From: Bacillota bacterium
Lineage (GTDB): Bacteria > Bacillota > Clostridia > Lutisporales > Lutisporaceae
Assembly: GCA_023405875.1 (NCBI GenBank)
Contig: JAEXXN010000094.1
Coordinates: forward strand, 1 to 11,344
Length of the DNA: 11,344 nt
Reading direction: 5' to 3'
Positions 1 through 5,475 of the stretch are shown here, piece after piece; position 1 is the first letter of the stretch; every line of letters starts with the position of its first letter. The notes under the pieces are model-generated. The model searched no databases, had not been told where the DNA came from, and saw only the letters and a list, made by a program, of their open reading frames with translations. The position numbers and the translations under genes are program-made.

Positions 1-93
1 AAATTCTATCCCGGCAAGGTCTTTAAACAGAGCCATCAGATACCCGGCGGCTTTATAACGGTATTGAGAAACTATCGCCCTGTTATCCGATAA
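1..93 (+). CDS. possible C-terminal end of an unrecognised gene (partial)
   Basis: The first base starts an open frame of 30 codons that ends at TAA 91-93, five bases before the stop codon of the convergent MerR gene. The peptide ends in N-Y-R-P-V-I-R and contains Q-I-P-G-G-F. The tight tail-to-tail fit with the MerR gene is what one expects of two real gene ends. I do not recognise the family from so short a piece. One minus-strand frame is also open across the same bases, so the strand is not proven. The start lies outside the window. Confidence 0.35.
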   Translation, partial: KFYPGKVFKQSHQIPGGFITVLRNYRPVIR

Positions 94-132
94 GCGGCTA
101 AATGCCGTTCCAGGTGCCGCTATCCACCTGGA
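93..132. terminator. tandem hairpins at the convergent gene ends
   Basis: Two hairpins follow each other. AGCGGC (93-98) pairs with GCCGTT (104-109, one G-U pair) around the MerR stop codon. TCCAGGTG (109-116) pairs perfectly with CACCTGGA (125-132) across an 8-base loop. They lie just beyond the plus-strand stop at 93 and inside the last codons of the minus-strand MerR gene. Neither side has a real T-tract, so a role in ending convergent transcripts is an inference. The pairing could also be coding chance. Confidence 0.25.
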
Positions 133-841
133 GGCATAAGCGGTATAAAGAGGTGATACTGCTTATCTGGGCTCTATTCATTCTGTTCAGATACTTCTCA
201 ATATCCTTTTTCATACTTGAAAGCCTGTCTTTATCGTCAAGATCAAATTCCTTCAGCTCTTCTCTTATCAGATTTACGAAATGCTTCTGCCCCTTGGCTT
301 GAAAAGTAAATTTCAATGCATATATGGTCAGGATCTGCTTTATATGCCCGGGGGTAAACATGCGGTAGTTATTCTCCCTGCCACGCTGGGAGGAAATGAG
401 GCCTATCTTGTCCCAATACCGTATGGTAGTAGCCGGGACGCCTGTTTCCCGGCTTACGGCATTTATGGTCATCAATACCGGAGCTGTATCTTCAGCCGGG
501 TATTTTTCTTCCTGCCTCTCAAGCAGGCCAAGGTTCAGTATTATTTTTTCAGAAATTAACTTTTCCTGATGCAGATCTGCCTGGGCTTTGTTTACCCTCC
601 ACAATGCGGCATCTGTTTCTTTTGCAAGCACTTTCTTCATAATTCCTGAAATTTGACTCAGCTCAAAGGCTCCCAGCATTTCTCTGATGCAAATAAAATA
701 TGCAAAATGCTCCTGGGTATAAATCCTGTATCCTGATGCAGAGCGCGGAACAGCAGGAATGAGACCAAGCTCTTCATATTTTCTCAGCGTGGTAGTGCTG
801 ATACCCAATTTTCGGGCGATATCGATCGGTCGCATTGCCAT
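98..841 (-). CDS. MerR-family transcriptional regulator with two MerR-type HTH modules
   Basis: The 247-residue product carries two MerR-like winged-helix modules. The first, at about residues 3-60, reads I-A-R-K-L-G-I-S-T-T-T-L-R-K-Y-E with wing S-G-Y-R-I-Y-T. The second, at about 123-180, reads T-G-V-P-A-T-T-I-R-Y-W-D-K-I-G-L-I with wing N-N-Y-R-M-F-T. Typical MerR proteins have one such module followed by a dimer helix. Here about 60 residues of helix (E/K/L-rich) join the two, and about 80 residues follow, with no recognisable drug- or metal-binding domain. The start chosen is ATG 841, because GGGAGG (854-849) sits 7 bases ahead of it. The upstream ATGs at 859 and 856 have no ribosome site and lie almost on the predicted transcript start. 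The gene is divergent from the UvrA-like ATPase, which is its probable target along with itself. The family call is firm; the inducer is unknown. Confidence 0.9.
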   Translation of the reverse strand: MAMRPIDIARKLGISTTTLRKYEELGLIPAVPRSASGYRIYTQEHFAYFICIREMLGAFELSQISGIMKKVLAKETDAALWRVNKAQADLHQEKLISEKIILNLGLLERQEEKYPAEDTAPVLMTINAVSRETGVPATTIRYWDKIGLISSQRGRENNYRMFTPGHIKQILTIYALKFTFQAKGQKHFVNLIREELKEFDLDDKDRLSSMKKDIEKYLNRMNRAQISSITSLYRLCLQVDSGTWNGI

Positions 842-868
842 CTTGTCGCCTCCCATCATTTTATAAAC

Positions 869-898
869 ATTATATCAATAGTATAAACTTTTGTTCAA
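869..898 (-). promoter_or_regulatory. promoter of the MerR-type regulator, with TATAAAC direct repeats
   Basis: On the minus strand, TTGAAC (898-893) and a perfect TATAAT (874-869) are separated by 18 bases. This places the transcript start near 862 and gives a short leader to the ATG at 841. On the plus strand the word TATAAAC occurs at 862-868 and again at 882-888. The copies are exactly 20 bp apart, about two helical turns, so they lie on one DNA face. They cover the -10 region and the spacer, which suits autorepression by a protein with two tandem DNA-binding modules. The operator role is inferred. Confidence 0.5.
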
Positions 899-923
899 TA
901 AATCTTTGATAATGGCGACAATA

Positions 924-962
924 ATAACATAAAGCTTCCTAATTGCATCAATGTTATATAAT
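924..962 (+). promoter_or_regulatory. candidate regulated promoter of the UvrA-like gene
   Basis: A perfect TATAAT is at 957-962, but the 15-19 bases ahead of it hold no good -35 box, as is common for activator-dependent MerR promoters. ATTG (942-945) and CAAT (949-952) form a small dyad centred at 947, the middle of a 19-bp spacer if the -35 is at 932-937. A larger perfect 7-bp inverted repeat, ATAACAT (924-930) and ATGTTAT (951-957), overlaps it. Control by the divergent regulator is inferred from layout. Confidence 0.4.
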
Positions 963-1007
963 TTAATTAAGCTCTGAATGAAATATATTTGCGGAGAAAT
1001 TGAATTT

Positions 1008-1067
1008 ATGAATAAATATAATTTTCAGTTTAGAAATGAGGTAGTGAAGTGGACAGCATTATCATAA
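1008..1067 (+). CDS. possible 19-codon leader ORF overlapping the UvrA-like start
   Basis: An ATG at 1008 opens a 19-residue frame (begins M-N-K-Y-N-F-Q-F, ends W-T-A-L-S) that stops at 1065-1067, 17 bases inside the UvrA-like gene and in another frame. GGAG at 993-996 precedes it by 11 bases, a long but tolerable spacing. It lies in the roughly 80-base leader and overlaps the ribosome site and GTG start of the ATPase. Its translation could therefore gate or couple that start. Chance is a real alternative because the region is A+T-rich. Confidence 0.25.
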   Translation: MNKYNFQFRNEVVKWTALS

Positions 1068-3502
1068 AAGGTGCCGGGGAAGGAAACCTGAAGGATATCT
1101 CACTGGAGATACCCAGAAACAGGCTTGTTGTTTTTACCGGGTTGTCGGGCTCCGGGAAATCCACATTAGCAGTGGATACTCTTTTTCATGAATGCCAGAG
1201 GCAGTATTTGGAGGCCATGGGGCTTCAAGGGATCAATAAGCCTAAAATTGAATCCATCAGCAATGTATCACCGGCTATTTTGATTACTCAGAAGGAATAC
1301 AGTAAAAACCCGCGTTCATCTGTCGGTACCGTTACCGATATTTACACTGATCTCAGGATGCTTTACGAAAAATTGAGCAAAAGGATATGCCCCAACTGCA
1401 GCAGAGAAATAATAGCCTCGGAATGTAAAGAAGAGATAGAGAAGCATAAAGATGACTTTAAGGTTTATATGTATTGCAAGTATTGCGGGCATAGGATGGA
1501 AAAGCTTACACGTACGCACTTTTCTTTCAATACCAGGGAAGGCGCCTGCGAAGCCTGTCAAGGGCTGGGGAAGGCCCTCAGGATAAATGAAGCCAAGGTG
1601 GTTCACGGGCATTTGTCTCCGGAAGCCGGAGCAATTGATTTTTGGGAGCATAGGTACAAGGATTATCAGATAGCTGCATTATATAAGGCTTTTAAGCATT
1701 ACGGCGTTCCTGTAGAACCGGATACTCCGGTCAGCAGCTTTAATGAAGGACAAAAGGCAATACTTTTCTACGGTGTTGACAGCGACCAGGTCAAGGAGCT
1801 ATTTTCGGATATTGCTCCTCCAAGAACGGTGGCTGAAGGAAGCTTTGAGGGTGTATTTCCTGTCCTTTGGAGGAGGCTGTCGGAAAAGGAGGGAAGTTCA
1901 AAGCAGTTGGAGGCCTATTTTGATTCTGATATTTGCCGTGCTTGCGGGGGAGAACGGCTGAATGAGTTAAGCCGGAGTGCAGTTGTAATGGACACACGGC
2001 TTCCTGAGCTGGTTTCATTATCTCTGGAGGAGCTGTACCAATGGGTATTAACGCTTGAAGGCTCTGTAGACGGTGCAAATAAGCTTTTGGCCGAAGCATA
2101 TTTATCAGACCTCAAGACAAAGCTGCGGAGGCTTGTCAACGTCGGACTGGGGTATCTTTCCCTGGACAGGCAAACCATAACCTTATCCGGCGGCGAAGCG
2201 CAGAGGATAAAACTGGCGGCAACCTTGGATTCCGACCTTACAGGGATAATATATATTATGGACGAGCCGACCGTAGGGCTTCACCCTAAGGATACCGTGG
2301 GAATGATAAATATACTGAAGGCTCTGAGGGACAGGGGCAATACGGTTATAGTGATCGAACATGACCTGGATGTTATGCGTGAGGCTGACTATATTGTAGA
2401 TATAGGCCCCGGTTCCGGCAAATATGGGGGAGAGGTCATTGGGAGAGGGACTCTGGAAGAGCTTATGAGCCAGGCTGCCTCTGTAACAGGCTGCTACCTG
2501 AGGAGGAAAGTACAAAGCCCCATAGCTTTCCGAAAAGGAACAGGGGATTTTATAGAAGTAAAAAATGCCGGGCTGTATAACCTGAAAAATATTGATGTCA
2601 GCTTCCCTGCCGGCTGTCTGATCAGTGTTACCGGAGTCTCGGGCTCCGGAAAATCGACCCTGGTATTTGAGGTGCTGGCAAAGGCAAATATAAAAAATCA
2701 TACGGATTTTAACAAGGTGTCGGGAGTCGAAGCTTTTGACGGTATAATAACGGTCGAGCAATCGGCCCTTACAAGAATGAAACGCTCAAATGTGGCGACC
2801 TATTCCGGTGTCTATACTGAAATAAGAGGAATTTTCGGGGGGCTTAAGGCTGCTAAGGATAAGGGTTTGAGCTCCAGGCACTTTTCCTTCAATACAAAGG
2901 GAGGCCGCTGCGAGAATTGTGAAGGGCTGGGATATGTCGCAAGCAATATGCTGTTTTTTGAGGATATAGAAGTGCCTTGCCCCATATGCGGCGGAAACCA
3001 GTTTAATGATGAGGTGCTGTCTGTAAGATACAGGGGATATTCTATTAAGGATGTTCTGAGAATGTCGGTAGAGGATGCAGCGGAGGTGTTCAAGGAGCAT
3101 CACGGTATTCTTAAGATACTGAAGCTGCTTGTGGATGTAGGCCTGGGCTATCTGGAGCTTGGTCAGACGCTGACCACCTTATCCGGGGGAGAGGGCCAGC
3201 GGCTGAAGCTGGGGAAGGAATTGTCAAGCAGCGAGGGCAAGAAGAACCTCTATCTGATCGACGAACCCACAACGGGACTGCATCCGATCGACGTAGAGAG
3301 CTTTCTTGTGCTTCTCAACAGGCTGGTGGATTCGGGAAGCACGGTGATCGTAGTAGAACACAATCAACAGGTCATAAAGGCCTCCGACTGGGTAATAGAC
3401 CTTGGGCCGGAAGGCGGAAGCAATGGAGGCAAAGTGATTGCGGCAGGTACGCCTGATGAGCTGAGAGCCAACCTTGATTCCGTAACGGGTAAATTTTTAT
3501 AA
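1049..3502 (+). CDS. UvrA2-type (class II) excinuclease-like ABC ATPase
   Basis: The 817-residue protein is a UvrA homologue with two ABC ATPase halves. Visible motifs are Walker A G-L-S-G-S-G-K-S-T (31-39) and G-V-S-G-S-G-K-S-T (529-537), signatures L-S-G-G-E-A-Q-R (379-386) and L-S-G-G-E-G-Q-R (711-718), Walker B ending D-E-P (405-407 and 738-740) and switch histidines H438 and H771. Three zinc modules can be assigned: C114/C117/C143/C146, C167/C170/C296/C299 and C621/C624/C644/C647. Canonical UvrA is about 940 residues and carries a UvrB-binding domain of about 110 residues between the first cysteine pairs; here only 25 residues separate them. So this is probably a UvrA2-like protein that binds DNA or DNA-bound drugs without loading UvrB. 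Such paralogues are linked to tolerance of DNA-damaging agents or DNA-binding antibiotics in other bacteria. The start is GTG 1049, with GAGG at 1038-1041 seven bases ahead. The divergent MerR-type gene is the likely regulator. Confidence 0.92.
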   Translation: MDSIIIKGAGEGNLKDISLEIPRNRLVVFTGLSGSGKSTLAVDTLFHECQRQYLEAMGLQGINKPKIESISNVSPAILITQKEYSKNPRSSVGTVTDIYTDLRMLYEKLSKRICPNCSREIIASECKEEIEKHKDDFKVYMYCKYCGHRMEKLTRTHFSFNTREGACEACQGLGKALRINEAKVVHGHLSPEAGAIDFWEHRYKDYQIAALYKAFKHYGVPVEPDTPVSSFNEGQKAILFYGVDSDQVKELFSDIAPPRTVAEGSFEGVFPVLWRRLSEKEGSSKQLEAYFDSDICRACGGERLNELSRSAVVMDTRLPELVSLSLEELYQWVLTLEGSVDGANKLLAEAYLSDLKTKLRRLVNVGLGYLSLDRQTITLSGGEAQRIKLAATLDSDLTGIIYIMDEPTVGLHPKDTVGMINILKALRDRGNTVIVIEHDLDVMREADYIVDIGPGSGKYGGEVIGRGTLEELMSQAASVTGCYLRRKVQSPIAFRKGTGDFIEVKNAGLYNLKNIDVSFPAGCLISVTGVSGSGKSTLVFEVLAKANIKNHTDFNKVSGVEAFDGIITVEQSALTRMKRSNVATYSGVYTEIRGIFGGLKAAKDKGLSSRHFSFNTKGGRCENCEGLGYVASNMLFFEDIEVPCPICGGNQFNDEVLSVRYRGYSIKDVLRMSVEDAAEVFKEHHGILKILKLLVDVGLGYLELGQTLTTLSGGEGQRLKLGKELSSSEGKKNLYLIDEPTTGLHPIDVESFLVLLNRLVDSGSTVIVVEHNQQVIKASDWVIDLGPEGGSNGGKVIAAGTPDELRANLDSVTGKFL

Positions 3503-3507
3503 GCGCC

Positions 3508-3543
3508 GGGACAAGGGAACAGGTACAATGTTGTCAGGTTAAG
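3508..3543 (+). repeat. left terminal inverted repeat of the IS remnant
   Basis: This 36-base end begins GGGACAAGGGAACAGGTAC and matches the complement of 3851-3886 at about 26 of 36 positions. The match is strongest in the outer 15 bases, as expected for a transposase-recognised tip. Confidence 0.65.
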
Positions 3544-3565
3544 CAAGTCAACATAGTTACAGCAG

Positions 3566-3820
3566 TTACAGCGCTCTTCGTAGGGTTTTTGAATGCTTGT
3601 TGGTGCAAATTCCTTTATCGCGTTCAAAGACCCTATCCTTAATCACAGGAACTATATTTCTCTTTATTTCTTGGAGAAATTTATCATAAGGTAGTCCTCT
3701 TTTATTCTCATTTTCTTCTAAAAGCATCATCATATTGAGGATCATGCAGACTAAAATCACAAAGCCAACTTTTCTGTTTCAAGTAAAATCCCTTGCATTT
3801 AATCGTGATCTGTCTAACAC
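3566..3820 (-). pseudogene. transposase remnant (IS4-like): N-terminus joined to C-terminus, with a nonsense codon
   Basis: From GTG 3820, with GGGAGG at 3830-3825 before it, the frame reads V-L-D-R-S-R-L-N-A-R-D-F-T, then TGA (3781-3779), then N-R-K-V-G-F-V-I-L-V-C-M-I-L-N-M-M. From my knowledge of the family, A-R-D-F-T-R-N-R-K-L-G-F followed by a hydrophobic helix is a common N-terminal motif of IS4-type transposases, so the TGA most likely replaces an arginine CGA. The following part, F-L-Q-E-I-K-R-N-I-V-P and ending N-K-H-S-K-T-L-R-R-A-L, looks like the C-terminal tail of the same kind of protein. The catalytic DDE core of about 300 residues is absent. The gene therefore cannot make an active transposase. 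No search was possible, so the exact family is provisional. Confidence 0.6.
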
Positions 3821-3850
3821 TTGTCCTCCCAATATAATATATCATATTAT

Positions 3851-3886
3851 GTTAACTTGGTAACGCTGGAACTGTCCCCTTGTCTC
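3851..3886 (-). repeat. right terminal inverted repeat of the IS remnant
   Basis: Read on the minus strand this end begins GAGACAAGGGGACAGTTCC and continues to CCAAGTTAAC at 3851. It mirrors the left end at 3508-3543 with about 10 mismatches in 36 bases. Confidence 0.65.
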
Positions 3887-4014
3887 ATTTATTGGAGCGC
3901 AATTACATAACCAGAACAAAACTACTTAATAATCATATAGTGCTAGAAAACTCTCTTAGGTTTATTGGTCTTTCTCCAGAGGTTTCTCTGGCACTTAAAT
4001 CTTCTGCAAATTAA
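3886..4014 (+). pseudogene. possible 3' gene fragment next to the IS remnant
   Basis: From the last base of the element a plus-strand frame runs open for 42 codons to TAA 4012-4014. It has no start codon with a ribosome site. The peptide (…R-N-Y-I-T-R-T-K-L-L-N-N-H-I-V-L-E-N, then F-I-G-L-S-P-E-V-S-L-A-L-K) has protein-like composition, and an inverted repeat follows the stop directly. It may be the tail of a gene cut by the insertion. I do not recognise it. An open run of this length can also occur by chance. Confidence 0.25.
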
Positions 4015-4045
4015 TAGGAGTGAAGTATCCAACTCCTCACTCCTA
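4015..4045 (-). terminator. 9-bp inverted repeat, candidate terminator of the lipoprotein transcript
   Basis: TAGGAGTGA (4015-4023) and TCACTCCTA (4037-4045) pair perfectly around a 13-base loop. Read on the minus strand the stem is followed by TTAATTT, a weak T-rich tail, about 145 bases after the lipoprotein stop. It also lies directly after the plus-strand stop at 4014, but there is no T-tract on that strand. The interval 4046-4189 between this repeat and the lipoprotein gene is A+T-rich, and I see no gene or clear signal in it. Confidence 0.35.
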
Positions 4046-4189
4046 AGCTTACAATAAAATTTGAAACACTATCAGATTATATTTGAGACAATTTCAATAA
4101 CGTGATAACATTTATTCTTGGTACTCAAAACCCATAAACTTATTACCTAAAAGTTCCAATACCTATAAGTAAAAAACATAGATTGTTAT

Positions 4190-4780
4190 TTAGCTCTTAC
4201 TCTTTAAATCCATAAATATATCATCGACTTCTTTATTAAGTTCACTTTTATATATTTTAAATGCTTCGAATTCGGTTAACTGCTTGTTATGTCTCATAAT
4301 ATCATCAACTCTAATACGTCTATATGCTAATTCGGCATAACCTAGCATAGTGATTTCTTTTGAATAATCTGAGTCAACAAACTCATCAAAAGTCCTAAAT
4401 CCACTTGTTACACATATGTATTGTTTATTCTCGTCAGGTGTTTTTTCTTTCAGTATTCTAACTGATGCATCAACAAAATCTTGATTAATATCTATATTGA
4501 ATTTCTTCTTTTTTTCTATCAAATTAATTTTTCTGGCTTGTATTTCCAAAATACGATCTTCGGCAGCTTCCTTACCTATAGATAGCTTAAGAGAATCATA
4601 AACGCCTTTTTTAACTGGTATTCCTTTTACTTCTATAATAGTATCATAATCATTATTTTCTATGAGCAATTTTAAAATTTCTTCATTTGTAAGGCTAGTG
4701 GTATTAGGTGAACTATAGCAACCAGTAACTATCATTGAGAATATTGATATTATTAATAAGAATAAACCTGCTTTTTTCAT
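4190..4780 (-). CDS. lipoprotein with a SurA-N-like (peptidyl-prolyl isomerase-associated) domain
   Basis: The 196-residue product begins M-K-K, has a hydrophobic stretch and a lipobox V-T-G-C with C21 as the acylated cysteine, so it should be anchored on the outer face of the membrane. After a short S/T/N linker, residues about 48-150 resemble the N-terminal chaperone domain of SurA/PrsA-type foldases. The pattern is I-E-V-K-G-I-P-V-K-K (48-57), then I-L-E-I-Q-A-R-K-I-N-L-I-E-K-K-K-K-F-N-I (77 onward), then a T-F-D-E-F helix. No catalytic parvulin or other isomerase domain follows, and the protein simply ends in a charged helix. The start is ATG 4780, because AAAGGAG lies 8 bases ahead; a TTG at 4798 in the same frame would sit before that site. 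It lies downstream of a secreted protein gene on the same strand, so it may help fold or hold that protein. The domain call is by pattern only. Confidence 0.6.
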   Translation of the reverse strand: MKKAGLFLLIISIFSMIVTGCYSSPNTTSLTNEEILKLLIENNDYDTIIEVKGIPVKKGVYDSLKLSIGKEAAEDRILEIQARKINLIEKKKKFNIDINQDFVDASVRILKEKTPDENKQYICVTSGFRTFDEFVDSDYSKEITMLGYAELAYRRIRVDDIMRHNKQLTEFEAFKIYKSELNKEVDDIFMDLKSKS

Positions 4781-4805
4781 GCTTTGAGCTCCTTTCAAGA
4801 ATTAA

Positions 4806-4830
4806 GGAGAGCGAAATCGCTCCCCTTTTT
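4806..4830. terminator. hairpin between the two minus-strand exported-protein genes
   Basis: GGAGAGCG (4806-4813) pairs with CGCTCCCC (4818-4825) around a 4-base loop, an 8-bp stem with one G-U pair. On the plus strand it is followed by five Ts (4826-4830), the classic form of an intrinsic terminator. On the minus strand, where the genes lie, it starts 11 bases after the stop of the secreted-protein gene and is followed by TTAATTCTT, so it would be a leaky terminator. It also precedes the ribosome site of the lipoprotein gene. It may set a high ratio of the first protein to the second and block antisense reading. Confidence 0.55.
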
Positions 4831-4835
4831 AATTC

Positions 4836-5345
4836 TTATGGTGCATAGTGAAGAGTTCCCCACTTATCATTATATTGCACAACTTTAGTATGATTTGTTT
4901 TAGAGCGTGAAACCCAAGTTTTTAGTGTGGCTAAGTGAGAGTCGTACTTAGTGGTCGCGTTCTTTACGGCGGTTGAACTATCAACCACTATATAAATCGC
5001 TTCGCCTGCACTTATTACTGATTGAAGTGCATCTGCCATATATGCTACGTTATTGTAGGCTAGGTAGCTATACCCTAATGCAATAATGGATTGCTGCAGA
5101 AGGTTTAGATAATCATCTGAAAGCTGATCCTCCAAATCAAGCAGGACATCTGCATCCTCTTGGCATAGCCCTTGATAATACTCTGCTTCTTCTGCTGCCT
5201 CTAAGTAATCCTCCCATAAGTCAATAGTTGTTTGGTCCGTTGTCCAATAATGTTCATCAAGCCAATAAGTACTGGCCGCAAAACATATTGAACCGGTCAC
5301 TAAAAGTAAGATCATTGATAGGACAAGTATTTTTTTTATTTTCAT
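4836..5345 (-). CDS. small secreted protein of unknown function
   Basis: The 169-residue product starts M-K-I-K-K, has a hydrophobic core to about residue 20 and a signal-peptidase I site near C-F-A-A-S (cut after A23 or A24). The mature part of about 145 residues opens rich in W, Y, D and E (S-T-Y-W-L-D-E-H-Y-W). An acidic helical stretch follows at about 40-80 (L-E-A-A-E-E-A-E-Y-Y, D-L-E-D-Q-L-S-D-D-Y). Then comes a mostly apolar segment at about 85-120 and a basic, W-containing tail (V-S-R-S-K-T-N-H-T-K) ending H-Y-A-P. There is no lipobox, LPXTG or repeat. GGAGGTGACAAT places the ribosome site 6 bases before ATG 5345. I do not recognise a family. It is first in a minus-strand pair with a lipoprotein and divergent from a LuxR-type regulator, which suggests a regulated exported factor. 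That reading is inference. Confidence 0.75.
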   Translation of the reverse strand: MKIKKILVLSMILLLVTGSICFAASTYWLDEHYWTTDQTTIDLWEDYLEAAEEAEYYQGLCQEDADVLLDLEDQLSDDYLNLLQQSIIALGYSYLAYNNVAYMADALQSVISAGEAIYIVVDSSTAVKNATTKYDSHLATLKTWVSRSKTNHTKVVQYNDKWGTLHYAP

Positions 5346-5475
5346 ATTGTCACCTCCATTTATAAGGTAACAAAATTAACATAAATAGAATATTATTACA
5401 ATTAATACAATTAATATAAAAAATGTTACTTTACGTATTATGATTAGCAATATATAATAGCATTAAATATAGGAG
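5346..5475. promoter_or_regulatory. A+T-rich divergent control region with tandem 9-bp repeats
   Basis: This gap separates the secreted-protein gene (minus) from the LuxR-type gene (plus). ACAATTAAT occurs twice in direct tandem (5398-5406 and 5407-5415), and a related ACAAAATTAAC lies at 5370-5380. GTAACA (5367-5372) and TGTTAC (5424-5429) form a wide inverted pair around them. Such words between divergent genes suit binding by the neighbouring LuxR-type regulator. The minus-strand promoter is not clear; TTGCTA and TAACAT with a 16-base spacer is one weak option. Confidence 0.35.
5430..5458 (+). promoter_or_regulatory. promoter of the LuxR-type regulator gene
   Basis: TTTACG (5430-5435, four of six to consensus) and a perfect TATAAT (5453-5458) are separated by 17 bases. 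The expected transcript start near 5465 leaves only a few bases before AGGAGG at 5471-5476. The weak -35 leaves room for activation or autoregulation. Confidence 0.55.

Larger units (their letters stand above)
3508..3886. mobile_element. 379-bp internally deleted IS remnant (MITE-like), probably IS4 family
   Basis: The two ends are inverted copies of each other. The left end (3508-3543, starting GGGACAAGGGAACAGG) and the complement of the right end (3886-3851, starting GAGACAAGGGGACAGT) agree at about 26 of 36 positions, including 15 of the first 19. Between them is only a broken transposase reading toward the left end. The element sits 5 bases after the stop of the UvrA-like gene. I found no clear target duplication, although AGCGC occurs on both sides (3502-3506 and 3896-3900) at unequal distances from the ends. 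The family call rests on the transposase fragment. Confidence 0.65.

Noticed and set aside
1..97. minus-strand frame open from the MerR stop to the window edge
   Set aside because: No start codon with a ribosome site follows the MerR stop; the plus-strand frame, ending at 93, fits better, though neither is certain.
281..559. plus-strand open frame of 92 codons
   Set aside because: It lies wholly inside the MerR-type gene on the other strand, and its product has no domain-like features.
2183..2761. minus-strand open frame of 192 codons
   Set aside because: It is opposite the UvrA-like gene, including an ATP-binding motif, so it is a shadow.
3976..3991. 6-bp hairpin CCAGAG/CTCTGG
   Set aside because: No T-tract on either strand, and it lies inside an open fragment, so it was not called a terminator.
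4138..4170. ACTTAT/ATAAGT inverted pair downstream of the lipoprotein gene
   Set aside because: The stem is only 6 bp, fully A+T-rich and with a long loop; expected by chance here.
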